From the NCBI GenBank assembly GCA_029549925.1, contig JAKPIF010000007.1, positions 1 to 37,296 on the forward strand: a DNA stretch of 37,296 nt, written 5' to 3'. The notes under the pieces were generated by a model. The model saw only the letters and a program-made list of their open reading frames with translations, was not told the origin of the DNA and ran no database searches. Origin of the DNA: a bacterium. Lineage in GTDB: Bacteria; Patescibacteriota; Saccharimonadia; Saccharimonadales; Saccharimonadaceae. Within the stretch, counting starts at the first letter, position 1. Every line of letters begins with the position of its first letter. Shown in pieces: positions 1 through 9,116 of the stretch. The position numbers and the translations under genes were made by a program.

Positions 1-128
1 GTGCAGGCGCTGGAGCTAGTGGTGAGCTATTTATTACTCGGCGCGGTCTTGAAAAGAATCTGTATGATACGACGATTGTCTTAGCAGTAATATTCGTGGG
101 TACGCTAATTGCTGGTTGCGTCGTCTAA
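1..128 (+). CDS. secG: SecG, preprotein translocase subunit (3' end only)
   Basis: The reading frame is open from base 3 to the TAA at 126-128, and its start lies outside the window. The visible 41 residues begin AGAGASGELF, matching the conserved GAGAS...LF loop of SecG. They continue RRGLEKNLYDTT and end in a hydrophobic segment (IVLAVIFVGTLIAGCVV), which fits the second transmembrane helix of this small two-helix protein. SecG sits beside SecYE and aids SecA-driven export across the cytoplasmic membrane. The protein ends right after the second helix, without the polar tail seen in E. coli. The next gene starts 6 nt downstream and encodes an exported protein. The call rests on a short segment, but the motif is distinctive. 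Confidence 0.8.
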   Translation, partial: AGAGASGELFITRRGLEKNLYDTTIVLAVIFVGTLIAGCVV

Positions 129-134
129 TAATCT

Positions 135-1931
135 ATGGTTAAACAGTCGAACGGTAAGGTAAACAAGGGGGTACATTCTGATGTACCAAACGTAATTTCG
201 GGTGTTCATCAGATATATGAACGCATTGATAAAGGTTTTAAACGCTGGTTGGTTTATTTCCGGCGAAGCTTTGTTATAAGGTTACCGCATATTCGCTCCG
301 TTCGGCGTAACGTGATCGTCTGGTTAGTGATAATGTTATGCCTCATTGTTGGGGCAGCGGCGCAATTGTCGCTCTATTATGCTAGCGTCAGTGCAGTTAA
401 AAACGTTGCTGGCGGCTCCTACACCGAAGGAACTTTAGACAAGCTAACCACGATTAATCCGCTAACTGTTTCGACTGACACTGAACGGGCAATGAGTCTA
501 TTAGTATACCCGTCGCTCCTTAGATATGACGAAACGGGACATCTAATGGGCTATTTAGCTGAGAGCTGGCGAGTCAGCGCCGACGCCAAAACGTGGACAA
601 TTAATCTAAAAGACTCACCTATCTGGTCGGATGGCAAGAAGATAACGGCTCGTGACGTTGTTTTTACGACTGAGTTAATGAGCCAGACTAGTGGGACGAA
701 TTCGCTCGCCGGCGTCAAGGTGACCAGCAAGGGCGACCAGACAGTCATTTTTGAGCTACCGACTGCGTCAGCATCCTTTGTCTCGGGGCTAACGTTTGGC
801 GTGCTCCCTGAGCATATCTTTCGCGGTAAGAGTAGAGCTGATATTAGTAGCGCCATTAGTGGTGCTAGCAACTTAGTGAGTGGCGGGCCGTACAAGCTCG
901 CGCAAACTAATAGTGCAAATAATTCGTGGCATTTAACACGAAATGATAATTATTGGGGCGGAGTGCCAAATCTTAATGAAATTACATTCAGAGAGTATGA
1001 CAGCGCAGGTGACATGGCGTCAGCTCTTAAAAGTGGTGCCATAATGTCGGCAAGCGGTCTCACGATGAATCAAGTTGGTTCGATAAGGGATAATGGTGAG
1101 GTTATAGAAAGCCAAGCATCGGATGGCACCTATGCCATATTCAATACTGACAGTGAGGAATTTGCCGATGCGCGTGTGCGTCGGGCAGTGCGGCTGATGA
1201 TAGATAGGAATAAGCTGCGCGATAAGCTCGCCAAGCGGAATAAAGTATCCAAAATAGCACCCCTCGAGACGCCGATTGGGAAAGGCATCTATAAGAATGT
1301 TGATGACATTAAACAACCGAATTTAAGTGTCGCAGAGGCGGCTAGACTTCTTGAGGCGGCAGGATACACAAAGACTGACGGGACGTGGCATAGTGGTAGT
1401 CAGGCTAATTTGTCTAGACCAATCAAAGTAGTAGCGGCAAGCGGTAGTGATAATGCTGATGTGGCAAAAATTATCGTGGATGATCTAAATGACGGTGGGT
1501 TCAAGGCAAAGCTCGAACTTGTTGATAGTGAAACTCTGCGTCAGAGCTATATACAGGCTCGCAACTACGATATCATTGTCTATAGCTATCATCTGGGCGC
1601 CGATCCTGATGTGTCGACTTACTGGTCGTCTAGCCAGGCCAAAACGGGGCTAAATCTCGCGAACTATACTAACCGTCGCGCGGACATTGCCTTGACGGCA
1701 GGACGAGTTAATACCGACGAAACGGTGCGCGCCGCTCGCTATGCCGCATTTGTTAACGACTGGATAAATGATTGTCCCGCTATAGCGCTATATCAAGGAA
1801 AGTCATATCGAGTGACGCATGACGGTGTTAAAACAGTGGGCAGTGACGACGTTATAGTGGACGCTAGTAGTAATATTGCTCGCATAATGGACTGGTCGGC
1901 TCGGCGGGGTGTCGTCATGCAAACGCCTTAG
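135..1931 (+). CDS. Membrane-anchored peptide-type ABC solute-binding protein (SBP_bac_5 family)
   Basis: A 598-residue protein. Residues about 1-58 are a basic, probably cytoplasmic segment. Residues about 59-84 are one strong transmembrane helix (IVWLVIMLCLIVGAAAQ). The rest reads as an extracellular family 5 solute-binding domain, with the typical LLVYPSLLRYD, LAESW and WSDGKKITARDVVFT blocks near its start. Family members (DppA/OppA type) bind oligopeptides or similar solutes and pass them to an ABC importer. There is no lipobox, so anchoring is by the helix rather than by lipid. No permease or ATPase gene lies nearby; the neighbour is secG, 6 nt upstream, probably cotranscribed. No Shine-Dalgarno sequence is evident before the ATG, so the exact start is uncertain. 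The ligand cannot be told from the sequence. Confidence 0.85.
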   Translation: MVKQSNGKVNKGVHSDVPNVISGVHQIYERIDKGFKRWLVYFRRSFVIRLPHIRSVRRNVIVWLVIMLCLIVGAAAQLSLYYASVSAVKNVAGGSYTEGTLDKLTTINPLTVSTDTERAMSLLVYPSLLRYDETGHLMGYLAESWRVSADAKTWTINLKDSPIWSDGKKITARDVVFTTELMSQTSGTNSLAGVKVTSKGDQTVIFELPTASASFVSGLTFGVLPEHIFRGKSRADISSAISGASNLVSGGPYKLAQTNSANNSWHLTRNDNYWGGVPNLNEITFREYDSAGDMASALKSGAIMSASGLTMNQVGSIRDNGEVIESQASDGTYAIFNTDSEEFADARVRRAVRLMIDRNKLRDKLAKRNKVSKIAPLETPIGKGIYKNVDDIKQPNLSVAEAARLLEAAGYTKTDGTWHSGSQANLSRPIKVVAASGSDNADVAKIIVDDLNDGGFKAKLELVDSETLRQSYIQARNYDIIVYSYHLGADPDVSTYWSSSQAKTGLNLANYTNRRADIALTAGRVNTDETVRAARYAAFVNDWINDCPAIALYQGKSYRVTHDGVKTVGSDDVIVDASSNIARIMDWSARRGVVMQTP

Positions 1932-1935
1932 CCTA

Positions 1936-1944
1936 TGATAAAAT
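1936..1944 (+). promoter_or_regulatory. Extended -10 promoter of the PH-domain gene
   Basis: TGATAAAAT: TG at 1936-1937 and -10 hexamer TAAAAT at 1939-1944. Six bases separate it from the ATG at 1951, so the transcript should start on the start codon. This favours 1951 over the ATG at 1945, which touches the -10 box. Confidence 0.65.
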
Positions 1945-1950
1945 ATGCTT

Positions 1951-2580
1951 ATGGAAAATGATAATCCCCATATCCCGTCAGATGGTCCGCTAAATGCCGC
2001 CGAACAGGCTGATCATGCCCGTAGTGTCCACGATTATCCTAATATTGATTTCTCGCCAACTGAGTATGTGGTGATTGATGTTAAGCGATCGATTTGGGGC
2101 GTTGTGCGTATTTGGTTGTTCGCTCTAATTGTCTATGCTGTAGTAATCGCCATTGCTATTTTGGTCAATCAAACTTCGCCGATCGGACTGTCCGATAGCC
2201 AGCGGGTGGTAATGATTGGTCTGTCGGCAATTATCCCCGTGGTTGTTGGCTGCATTGGCACATATGATTTCAACCAATGCACCTTTGTTGTGACTAACGA
2301 GCGAGTAATCGCCCATATTCAAAATGGCCCCTTTTCTAGCCGAACTCAAAATACCGAGATTGAGCATATTCGCGATTGCAGCTATGACCAGAGCGGACTG
2401 ATGGCGACAACGTTTAATTTCGGTAGTATTCGCTTGGCCACCATTGCTGAAGAACAAAATTACACCTTTACTTTTGTCGATAATCCGCGAGAGCAGTTTC
2501 GTGTTATCAATCGTGTGGTTCAGCGGGCTGATGAGGGGAAGCCGCCTCGCCCGCCACGTGAGCGAGAGACTGATGTATAG
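1951..2580 (+). CDS. Membrane protein with bacterial PH domain
   Basis: A 209-residue protein. After about 45 polar residues it has two hydrophobic helices (about 50-73 and 88-108), then a PH-like domain with the block TFVVTNERVIAHIQNG and a downstream FNFGSIRLAT strand pair. That arrangement is typical of YdbS/bPH_2-type membrane proteins, whose role is mostly unknown. The start at 1951 is chosen because an extended -10 ends 6 nt before it; the upstream ATG at 1945 would leave no room for the promoter. The 3' end overlaps the oppositely oriented uvrC by 74 nt, with a proline/arginine-rich tail (PPRPPRERETDV) in the overlap. Function is not known. Confidence 0.75.
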   Translation: MENDNPHIPSDGPLNAAEQADHARSVHDYPNIDFSPTEYVVIDVKRSIWGVVRIWLFALIVYAVVIAIAILVNQTSPIGLSDSQRVVMIGLSAIIPVVVGCIGTYDFNQCTFVVTNERVIAHIQNGPFSSRTQNTEIEHIRDCSYDQSGLMATTFNFGSIRLATIAEEQNYTFTFVDNPREQFRVINRVVQRADEGKPPRPPRERETDV

Positions 2581-4081
2581 TTTGGGCAAGCTTTGGGCCG
2601 ACTAGTGTGGCTATATCAGTTTCACTGGCTTCGCCAATCTTTTTGACTGAGCCGAAATGTCGAAGCAGCTTGCGTCGCGTCTTTGGTCCGACGCCAGGAA
2701 TTTCGTCGAGCTGGCTGCTGATCTGGCGCTTTTGCTTAACGCTCTGATGATAGGCGATGGCGAAGCGGTGTGATTCGTCACGTAACCGTTCGAGTAGCTT
2801 TAGTAAGTCGGTATAAGGACTAACCACGGCTGAGCCAATAAAAGTAAAGCTATGCCCCGCACTATGCTGGGCGCCAACATGCAAGTTAATTTCGTAGTGG
2901 TCGGATTGGTCGTTGACGGTTACGCCGTCGATGGGTCTTATAATTAGACTCTTGATCTTAGCTGTATCGAGGTGGCTCTTGCTCTTGCAAACGACAACCA
3001 GATCATTGTCCTTGGCCATGCCGACAATGGGAATATCATCAGGTACGACGTCGTAGATGGCGTTAATCTGCGGTGCGCCACCGTCGACGACGATTAAATC
3101 TGGCTGCCCCCAGGATAAATGGCGGGGCGAAAAGCGCCGCCCCATCACCTCGCGCATGGCGGCAAAATCGTCGTTCTTATTTCGGCTAATCTTAAACTTG
3201 CGATATTCGCGCTTATCGGCAACGCCGTTAGTAAAGACTACCATGCTGCCGACAACGTCTTGGCCGCCTTGGTGCGAAATGTCATAGCCTTCGATGCGGC
3301 GGGGTGGCTTCTCAAGCTGAAATAGGTCCATGGCGCCATCAAGTCCCCGATCCTTGCTAATATCCATAAATTCGTCGCTTCCAAAAATAATCTTGTCACG
3401 CAGATGGTTAAGGCTATTAATTTGATTGCGCAAGGTTGCTGCCCGTTCAAAGTCGAGCCTATCGGATGCTTCATTCATCTCGATCGCGAGCTCCTTTTGG
3501 ATGCTAACGCGTTCACCCTTAAGGTAACGGGCGAGCTGGCGCAGGCTTTTCTTGTATTCTTCGTTGGTGCCGTCGGGCGTTAAATGAAGCTGCTGCATTA
3601 ACTTCGAATCACGCTCGCTGAGCTTCGTTAGATAGGGAAAGGTGTGGCGCAGATAGCGAAGCGCCCGCTTGACTGGGGCGCTACCGTAAAAGGGGCCAAT
3701 ATACTCGGCGCCGTCATCCATTGGCACGCGTGTCAAGGCAACGGTTGGCCACTCACTCTTAAAATCGATGCGGACATAGCTGTTGTTCTTATCGTCGCGT
3801 AGCAGAATATTATATTTCGGCTTGTAGCGCTTGATCATTTCGTTTTCGAGAAAAAGGGCGTCCATCTCGCTATCGGTCTCGATCCAGTCTGTCATGGCGA
3901 TATTCTGGACAAGCTTCATTGTCTTAGCATCCTTAGGACTATTGTTGAAGTATTGGCGCACCCGATTCTTTAGCACCGCTGCCTTGCCGACGTAAATCAC
4001 TTCGCCGTCAGCGGCCTTGTGGAAGTAAACTCCCGGTTTGGCCGGCAGGGTTTTGAGCTTATCTTCCAAGGCTTTATTCAT
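2507..4081 (-). CDS. uvrC: UvrC, excinuclease ABC subunit C
   Basis: Catalyses both incisions in UvrABC nucleotide excision repair. The 524-residue protein has an N-terminal GIY-YIG nuclease (PGVYFHK, VIYVGKA, catalytic Glu in ALFLENEMIK). A UvrB-binding UVR segment (RLDFERAATLRNQI) follows, then the RNase H-like nuclease (EGYDISHQGG, LIVVDGGAPQ) and a C-terminal helix-hairpin-helix (LDEIPGVGPKTRRKLLRHFG). It is shorter than the usual 580-620 residues. The cysteine cluster normally between the first nuclease and the UVR segment is absent. The ATG at 4081 (MNKALEDK) is preferred because a -10 box occupies 4090-4098; in-frame GTG 4084 is an alternative. The TGA stop lies inside the convergent PH gene. 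Confidence 0.93.
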   Translation of the reverse strand: MNKALEDKLKTLPAKPGVYFHKAADGEVIYVGKAAVLKNRVRQYFNNSPKDAKTMKLVQNIAMTDWIETDSEMDALFLENEMIKRYKPKYNILLRDDKNNSYVRIDFKSEWPTVALTRVPMDDGAEYIGPFYGSAPVKRALRYLRHTFPYLTKLSERDSKLMQQLHLTPDGTNEEYKKSLRQLARYLKGERVSIQKELAIEMNEASDRLDFERAATLRNQINSLNHLRDKIIFGSDEFMDISKDRGLDGAMDLFQLEKPPRRIEGYDISHQGGQDVVGSMVVFTNGVADKREYRKFKISRNKNDDFAAMREVMGRRFSPRHLSWGQPDLIVVDGGAPQINAIYDVVPDDIPIVGMAKDNDLVVVCKSKSHLDTAKIKSLIIRPIDGVTVNDQSDHYEINLHVGAQHSAGHSFTFIGSAVVSPYTDLLKLLERLRDESHRFAIAYHQSVKQKRQISSQLDEIPGVGPKTRRKLLRHFGSVKKIGEASETDIATLVGPKLAQTIHQSLAHVAGEAASPHQPAEPHD

Positions 4082-4089
4082 CACATAAT

Positions 4090-4110
4090 ATTTTAGCATT
4101 ATGGTAAAAT
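4090..4110. promoter_or_regulatory. Palindromic bidirectional promoter of uvrC and obgE
   Basis: Two extended -10 elements lie back to back. TGCTAAAAT reads on the minus strand (4098 to 4090) and TGGTAAAAT on the plus strand (4102-4110), separated by only 3 nt. The 21-bp unit is palindromic apart from the centre and one pair. The plus -10 ends 7 nt before obgE ATG 4118; the minus -10 ends 8 nt before uvrC ATG 4081. Both transcripts would be leaderless, and polymerase could open only one at a time. Confidence 0.7.
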
Positions 4111-4114
4111 ATAG

Positions 4115-5413
<1,299 letters not shown>

Positions 5414-5436
5414 GCTAATAGTGCTCTTGGCTGGTG

Positions 5437-5442
5437 TATAAT
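5437..5442 (+). promoter_or_regulatory. -10 box of the gatCA-HEPN-gatB operon
   Basis: Perfect TATAAT at 5437-5442, 7 nt before gatC ATG 5450. Transcription should start at or next to the start codon. No convincing -35 is visible. Confidence 0.65.
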
Positions 5443-5449
5443 ATTAGCA

Positions 5450-5734
5450 ATGAGTGTAAGTATAGACGAAGTGCGCCACCTAGCTGAACTAAGCGCGATT
5501 AAGCTCACCGATGACGAGCTGAAGCCGCTAGCGCACGATATTGATAATATAGTTGATTACATTAATATGCTGGATGAGCTAGACACTGATGGTGTTGAGC
5601 CAACGTTCCAGCTAACGGGTCTACAGAATGTGTGGCGCGAAGATGAAGTCAAACAAAATTTAACGCGTGAGCAACTGCTCGCCTTAGCGCCCGAGAGCGA
5701 AGATAATCAGGTCAAGGTGCCAAAGGTTCTATAG
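5450..5734 (+). CDS. gatC: GatC, Asp/Glu-tRNA amidotransferase subunit C
   Basis: Small subunit of GatCAB, which converts Glu-tRNA(Gln) and/or Asp-tRNA(Asn) to the amide form. GatC wraps around and stabilises GatA. At 94 residues it has the usual length and motifs: VRHLAELSAIKLTDDEL at the start, then DIDNIVDYINMLDELDTDGVEPT and WREDEV. It is the first gene of an operon with gatA, a small membrane gene and gatB. Its TAG stop overlaps the AGGAGG ribosome binding site of gatA. Confidence 0.95.
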   Translation: MSVSIDEVRHLAELSAIKLTDDELKPLAHDIDNIVDYINMLDELDTDGVEPTFQLTGLQNVWREDEVKQNLTREQLLALAPESEDNQVKVPKVL

Positions 5735-5743
5735 GAGGTAATG

Positions 5744-7162
5744 ATGCAGAGCAAGATTGAACAAATTACCGCCAATATCAAGGCTGGCAAAACGACAGCC
5801 CACGAGCAGGTCGAGCAGGCGTTAAAAATCGCCAAAGAGAAAGAGAGTTTACACGCTTTACTAGAAACGTTTGAGGACTACGCATTAAAGCGCGCGGATG
5901 AAATTGACGCCAAAGTTAAAAATGGCGAGAAGCTCGGACGCCTCGTCGGCGTGCCATACGTAGCGAAAGATAACTTCCTAACTAGCGTTGGCCACACTAC
6001 GGCGGCGGCAAAAATCCTCGACAATTTTGAATCACCTATCGATGCGACGGCAATTCAGAAATTAAACGCTGAGGATGCGATTTTGATCGGCAAGGCTAAT
6101 CTCGACGCTTTCGCTCACGGTGGTTCGACTGAGAACAGTGCCTACGGTCCGACGCATAACGCTGTCGATAATACCCGCGTGGCCGGCGGCAGTAGCGGTG
6201 GTTCGGCGGTCGCCGTTGCATCCGGTATCGTTCCGTTTGCACTCGGCTCAGACACAGGTGGATCGATTCGCCAGCCGGGTAGTTTTAACGGTGTGGTTGG
6301 CTACAAGCCAACCTATGGTATGATTAGCCGCTATGGAGTGGTGGCGATGGCGAGCTCGACTGATGTGGTTGGCCCGCTAACAACGACTGCCCAGGACGCT
6401 GTCATTGTCAGTGATATTCTGGCGGGGCAGGATGGCCATGATGGCACAGTGCACCCCGATTACTTCAAGCCCCAGACGACCACAGTAAAAAAGAAGTCGG
6501 TTATTGGCATTATTGATGATTTCGTTAGTGATGGCGTTGACGAGGATGTCAAGAAGAACACACTAGAACTAGCGGATAAACTAGGACAAGCCGGTTGCGA
6601 AATTAAGCATGTGAGCCTGCCAATGGCAAAGTATGCCTTGGCGATTTACTACATCGTTGTACCAGCTGAGCTATCTTCTAACTTGGCGCGGTTCGACGGT
6701 ATTCGCTACGGCGTGCGGAATAAAGAGGCGGGTAACATTGATGATGTCTACGGTATGAGCCGCAATGACGGCTTTATGCCTGAAAATAAGCGCCGTATTA
6801 TGATCGGTAGCTATGTCCTTAGCAGCGGCTTTTATGACGCGTATTATCTGAAAGCACAAAAGGCGCGTACGCTCCTCATTAATGAATTCAATAAACTGTT
6901 CGAGGATTGCGACTATCTATTATGCCCGACAGCGCCGACGCCGGCGTTCAAGCTGGGCGAGAATACTGACGATCCGCTCAAGATGTACCTCGCGGATGCG
7001 ATGACTGTTCCGCCATCACTGGCGGGTCTGCCGGCCATTTCTGTGCCTAACGGAACAGACGAAAATGGCTTACCTATTGGCGCCCAGCTAATCGGCCAGA
7101 TGAAGGATGATGCCGGGCTGCTAAACTTCGCTGAAAGCGTGGAGGACATTGTCAATGCTTAA
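5744..7162 (+). CDS. gatA: GatA, Asp/Glu-tRNA amidotransferase subunit A
   Basis: Glutaminase/amidase subunit that releases ammonia from glutamine for transamidation. The 472-residue amidase-signature protein carries the Ser-cisSer-Lys triad: Lys in GVPYVAKDNF near residue 73, and serines in AGGSSGGSA and GSDTGGSIRQP near 150-175. These are followed by FNGVVGYKPTYG. Two ATGs occur in tandem. The second, at 5744, lies 5 nt from the AGGAGG at 5733-5738 and is preferred; 5741 would be only 2 nt away. The 3' end overlaps the next gene by 8 nt, implying translational coupling. Confidence 0.95.
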   Translation: MQSKIEQITANIKAGKTTAHEQVEQALKIAKEKESLHALLETFEDYALKRADEIDAKVKNGEKLGRLVGVPYVAKDNFLTSVGHTTAAAKILDNFESPIDATAIQKLNAEDAILIGKANLDAFAHGGSTENSAYGPTHNAVDNTRVAGGSSGGSAVAVASGIVPFALGSDTGGSIRQPGSFNGVVGYKPTYGMISRYGVVAMASSTDVVGPLTTTAQDAVIVSDILAGQDGHDGTVHPDYFKPQTTTVKKKSVIGIIDDFVSDGVDEDVKKNTLELADKLGQAGCEIKHVSLPMAKYALAIYYIVVPAELSSNLARFDGIRYGVRNKEAGNIDDVYGMSRNDGFMPENKRRIMIGSYVLSSGFYDAYYLKAQKARTLLINEFNKLFEDCDYLLCPTAPTPAFKLGENTDDPLKMYLADAMTVPPSLAGLPAISVPNGTDENGLPIGAQLIGQMKDDAGLLNFAESVEDIVNA

Positions 7163-7583
7163 TGCCACCGGCATCGTGATAACGTTAGCCGCGGTTGTTG
7201 TTATCGGCGTAGTTCTGCTGGCTGTTATTGCTATCACTAGAGGGCACAGCGGCGGTCAGCTTGACAAAGAACAGTATCAACAGGATTGGCTCGCGATTGA
7301 GAATGGCATTAGCAAGGAAAACAACGCGAGCTATCAGTTCGCCATTTTGAGCGCTGACAAGCTACTGGATAAGGCTCTAAGAGAGAGTGGCGTCCCAGGC
7401 GAGACGATGGGCGAACGACTAAAGCATGCCAGAGGCAAGTTCCAAGATATTGATAAGGTCTGGACGGCGCACAAGCTGCGTAACCAGATTGCCCATGAAG
7501 TGCATGGCGACGTTAATCCCGCGGTGGCACGACGAATGCTAAGGATTTATAAGAATGCGCTCAAGGATATTGGCGCGATTTAG
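7155..7583 (+). CDS. Small membrane-anchored HEPN-like protein inside the gat operon
   Basis: A 142-residue protein not recognised as a named family. Residues about 5-28 form one transmembrane helix (IVITLAAVVVIGVVLLAVIAI). The cytoplasmic part is helical, with SYQFAILSADKLLDKALRESG in the middle and KLRNQIAHEVHG near the end. The RNQIAH stretch fits the Rx4H signature of HEPN domains, a fold that includes RNases and nucleotide-binding proteins, and the helix order agrees. The HEPN assignment is by eye only. ATG 7155 lies 9 nt after GGAGG (7141-7145); an upstream TTG at 7149 would be too close. It overlaps gatA by 8 nt and precedes gatB by 12 nt, so it is translated with the amidotransferase. 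Confidence 0.65.
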   Translation: MLNATGIVITLAAVVVIGVVLLAVIAITRGHSGGQLDKEQYQQDWLAIENGISKENNASYQFAILSADKLLDKALRESGVPGETMGERLKHARGKFQDIDKVWTAHKLRNQIAHEVHGDVNPAVARRMLRIYKNALKDIGAI

Positions 7584-7595
7584 GACGGAGGAAAT

Positions 7596-9092
7596 ATGAC
7601 GAGTATTGGAAATGCGGGTGAGCACGGGAGCGAGATTGACGGTGACGCCAAGAAGTATTTAATCGATGGTTATCTACCAACGATTGGCATTGAGTGCCAT
7701 GTCCAGCTCAACACTGCGACAAAACTATTCAGCAGTGCCGACAACGATGCGCGCGATGCTGAGCCGAATAGCAAGGTAACTGAGATTGACTTCGCCCTAC
7801 CTGGTATGCTGCCGGTGCTGAATCGTGAGGCAATTCGTAAGGCGGTGCGAGCGGGCAAGGCACTAAACAGCGAGATTGCTCATGTTAGCCGTTTTGATCG
7901 TAAACACTACTTTTACCCTGATTTGCCGAAGGGCTATCAGATTTCGCAGATGTATCAGCCGCTGATTATTGGTGGGCGGGTTGATTTGCCGTCGGGCGAG
8001 CATGTGCGCATTCACCACGCCCACGTCGAAGAGGATGCGGGTAAGCTAACGCACTATAGTGACCATACTCTAGTTGATCTCAATCGTGCGGGGACGCCGC
8101 TAATTGAAATCGTCTCCGAGCCAGATATCCACTCAGGCACGATGGCGCGGGCATACGCCGAAGAGCTGCATCTACTAATGATTTATGCGGGCGTAACTGA
8201 AGGCGATCTCTACAACGGCAATATGCGCTTTGACGTTAACGTGTCAGTGGCAAAGCCGGGCGAGCCGCTGGGAACACGTGCTGAGATGAAGAACCTCAAT
8301 AGTTTTCGTGCGGTCGAAAAGGCAACAGATTACGAAATTCAGCGTCAGATTGAAGTGCTAAAGAGTGGCGGTGAGATTAAGCAGCAGACTCGGGGCTGGA
8401 ATGAGGTTGAAGGCAAAACGGTTCTGCAGCGCACGAAAGAGAACGCCGAGGATTACCGCTATATGCCCGATGCGGATATTCCACCAGTAGTCTTGAGCAA
8501 TGAGAAAATCGCTGAACTTCAGGCGGACTTCCCAATCATGCCTGCTGAATATCGTGAACGCTTCGCCAAAATCGGCGTTGATGATTCGGTGGTACGGGTG
8601 CTACTGAATAACCAAAAGCTCGCCGAGGCAGTGGCTGAAACGCAGGATATGGCAGGTGATAAAGCAGCTAAGCGCATCGCCAATCTCTTTAGTAGTTGTC
8701 TGCCGAGCGAAGATGACACCGATCAGGCGAAAAAGGCACTAAACTTGCCTTCAGTTGAGCACCTCGTCGAGCTGGCTAAAATGCTAGACGAAAAGAAGAT
8801 TAGTAGCACCAATGGCAAGGACGTCTTTGCTGAAATGTTAAAGGGCGACGATTTGCCAATAGTAATTGCCAAGAAAAAGAAACTTTTGCAGGTGAGCGAT
8901 AGCAGCGCTATCGAAAAGATGGTCGACGAAGTTATTGCCGCGCCTGAGAGTGCCAAGGCGGTAGCCGACTTTAAGGCAGGCCAAGAAAAGGTCTTGGGCT
9001 GGCTGGTTGGCCAAGTCATGAAACGCTCGCACGGTCAGGCCAATCCGGGAATGGCGGGTGAAATGCTACGGCAAAAACTGAGCACTAAATAA
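7596..9092 (+). CDS. gatB: GatB, Asp/Glu-tRNA amidotransferase subunit B
   Basis: The kinase/transamidase and tRNA-binding subunit of GatCAB; it phosphorylates the tRNA-bound Glu or Asp and adds ammonia delivered from GatA. The 498-residue protein shows IGIECHVQLNTATKLFS near the start, then DKHYFYPDLPKGYQISQ-like residues (here RKHYFYPDLPKGYQISQMYQ), HHAHVEEDAGK, DLNRAGTPLIEIVSEPD and YRYMPDADIPP. A C-terminal YqeY-like helical tail ends in GQANPGMAGEMLRQKL. A short extension of about 28 residues precedes the catalytic domain. GGAGG sits just before ATG 7596. Last gene of the operon; pilB has its own promoter. Confidence 0.96.
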   Translation: MTSIGNAGEHGSEIDGDAKKYLIDGYLPTIGIECHVQLNTATKLFSSADNDARDAEPNSKVTEIDFALPGMLPVLNREAIRKAVRAGKALNSEIAHVSRFDRKHYFYPDLPKGYQISQMYQPLIIGGRVDLPSGEHVRIHHAHVEEDAGKLTHYSDHTLVDLNRAGTPLIEIVSEPDIHSGTMARAYAEELHLLMIYAGVTEGDLYNGNMRFDVNVSVAKPGEPLGTRAEMKNLNSFRAVEKATDYEIQRQIEVLKSGGEIKQQTRGWNEVEGKTVLQRTKENAEDYRYMPDADIPPVVLSNEKIAELQADFPIMPAEYRERFAKIGVDDSVVRVLLNNQKLAEAVAETQDMAGDKAAKRIANLFSSCLPSEDDTDQAKKALNLPSVEHLVELAKMLDEKKISSTNGKDVFAEMLKGDDLPIVIAKKKKLLQVSDSSAIEKMVDEVIAAPESAKAVADFKAGQEKVLGWLVGQVMKRSHGQANPGMAGEMLRQKLSTK

Positions 9093-9101
9093 TCCTGCTT
9101 G

Positions 9102-9110
9102 TGCTAAAAT
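9102..9110 (+). promoter_or_regulatory. Extended -10 promoter of pilB
   Basis: TGCTAAAAT; the hexamer ends 6 nt before ATG 9117, so the message is predicted to be leaderless. Confidence 0.65.
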
Positions 9111-9116
9111 AGTAGC

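Noticed and set aside
1-128. The C-terminus of an ABC transporter permease, suggested by the adjacent solute-binding protein.
   Set aside because: The GAGAS...LF motif and the short hydrophobic end fit SecG better, and family 5 permease endings are not seen.
551-895. Antisense frames of 60-150 codons over secure genes (for example 551-895, 18039-18485, 33778-34245).
   Set aside because: They lie within conserved genes, lack promoters or ribosome binding sites, and their composition mirrors the codon bias of the opposite strand.
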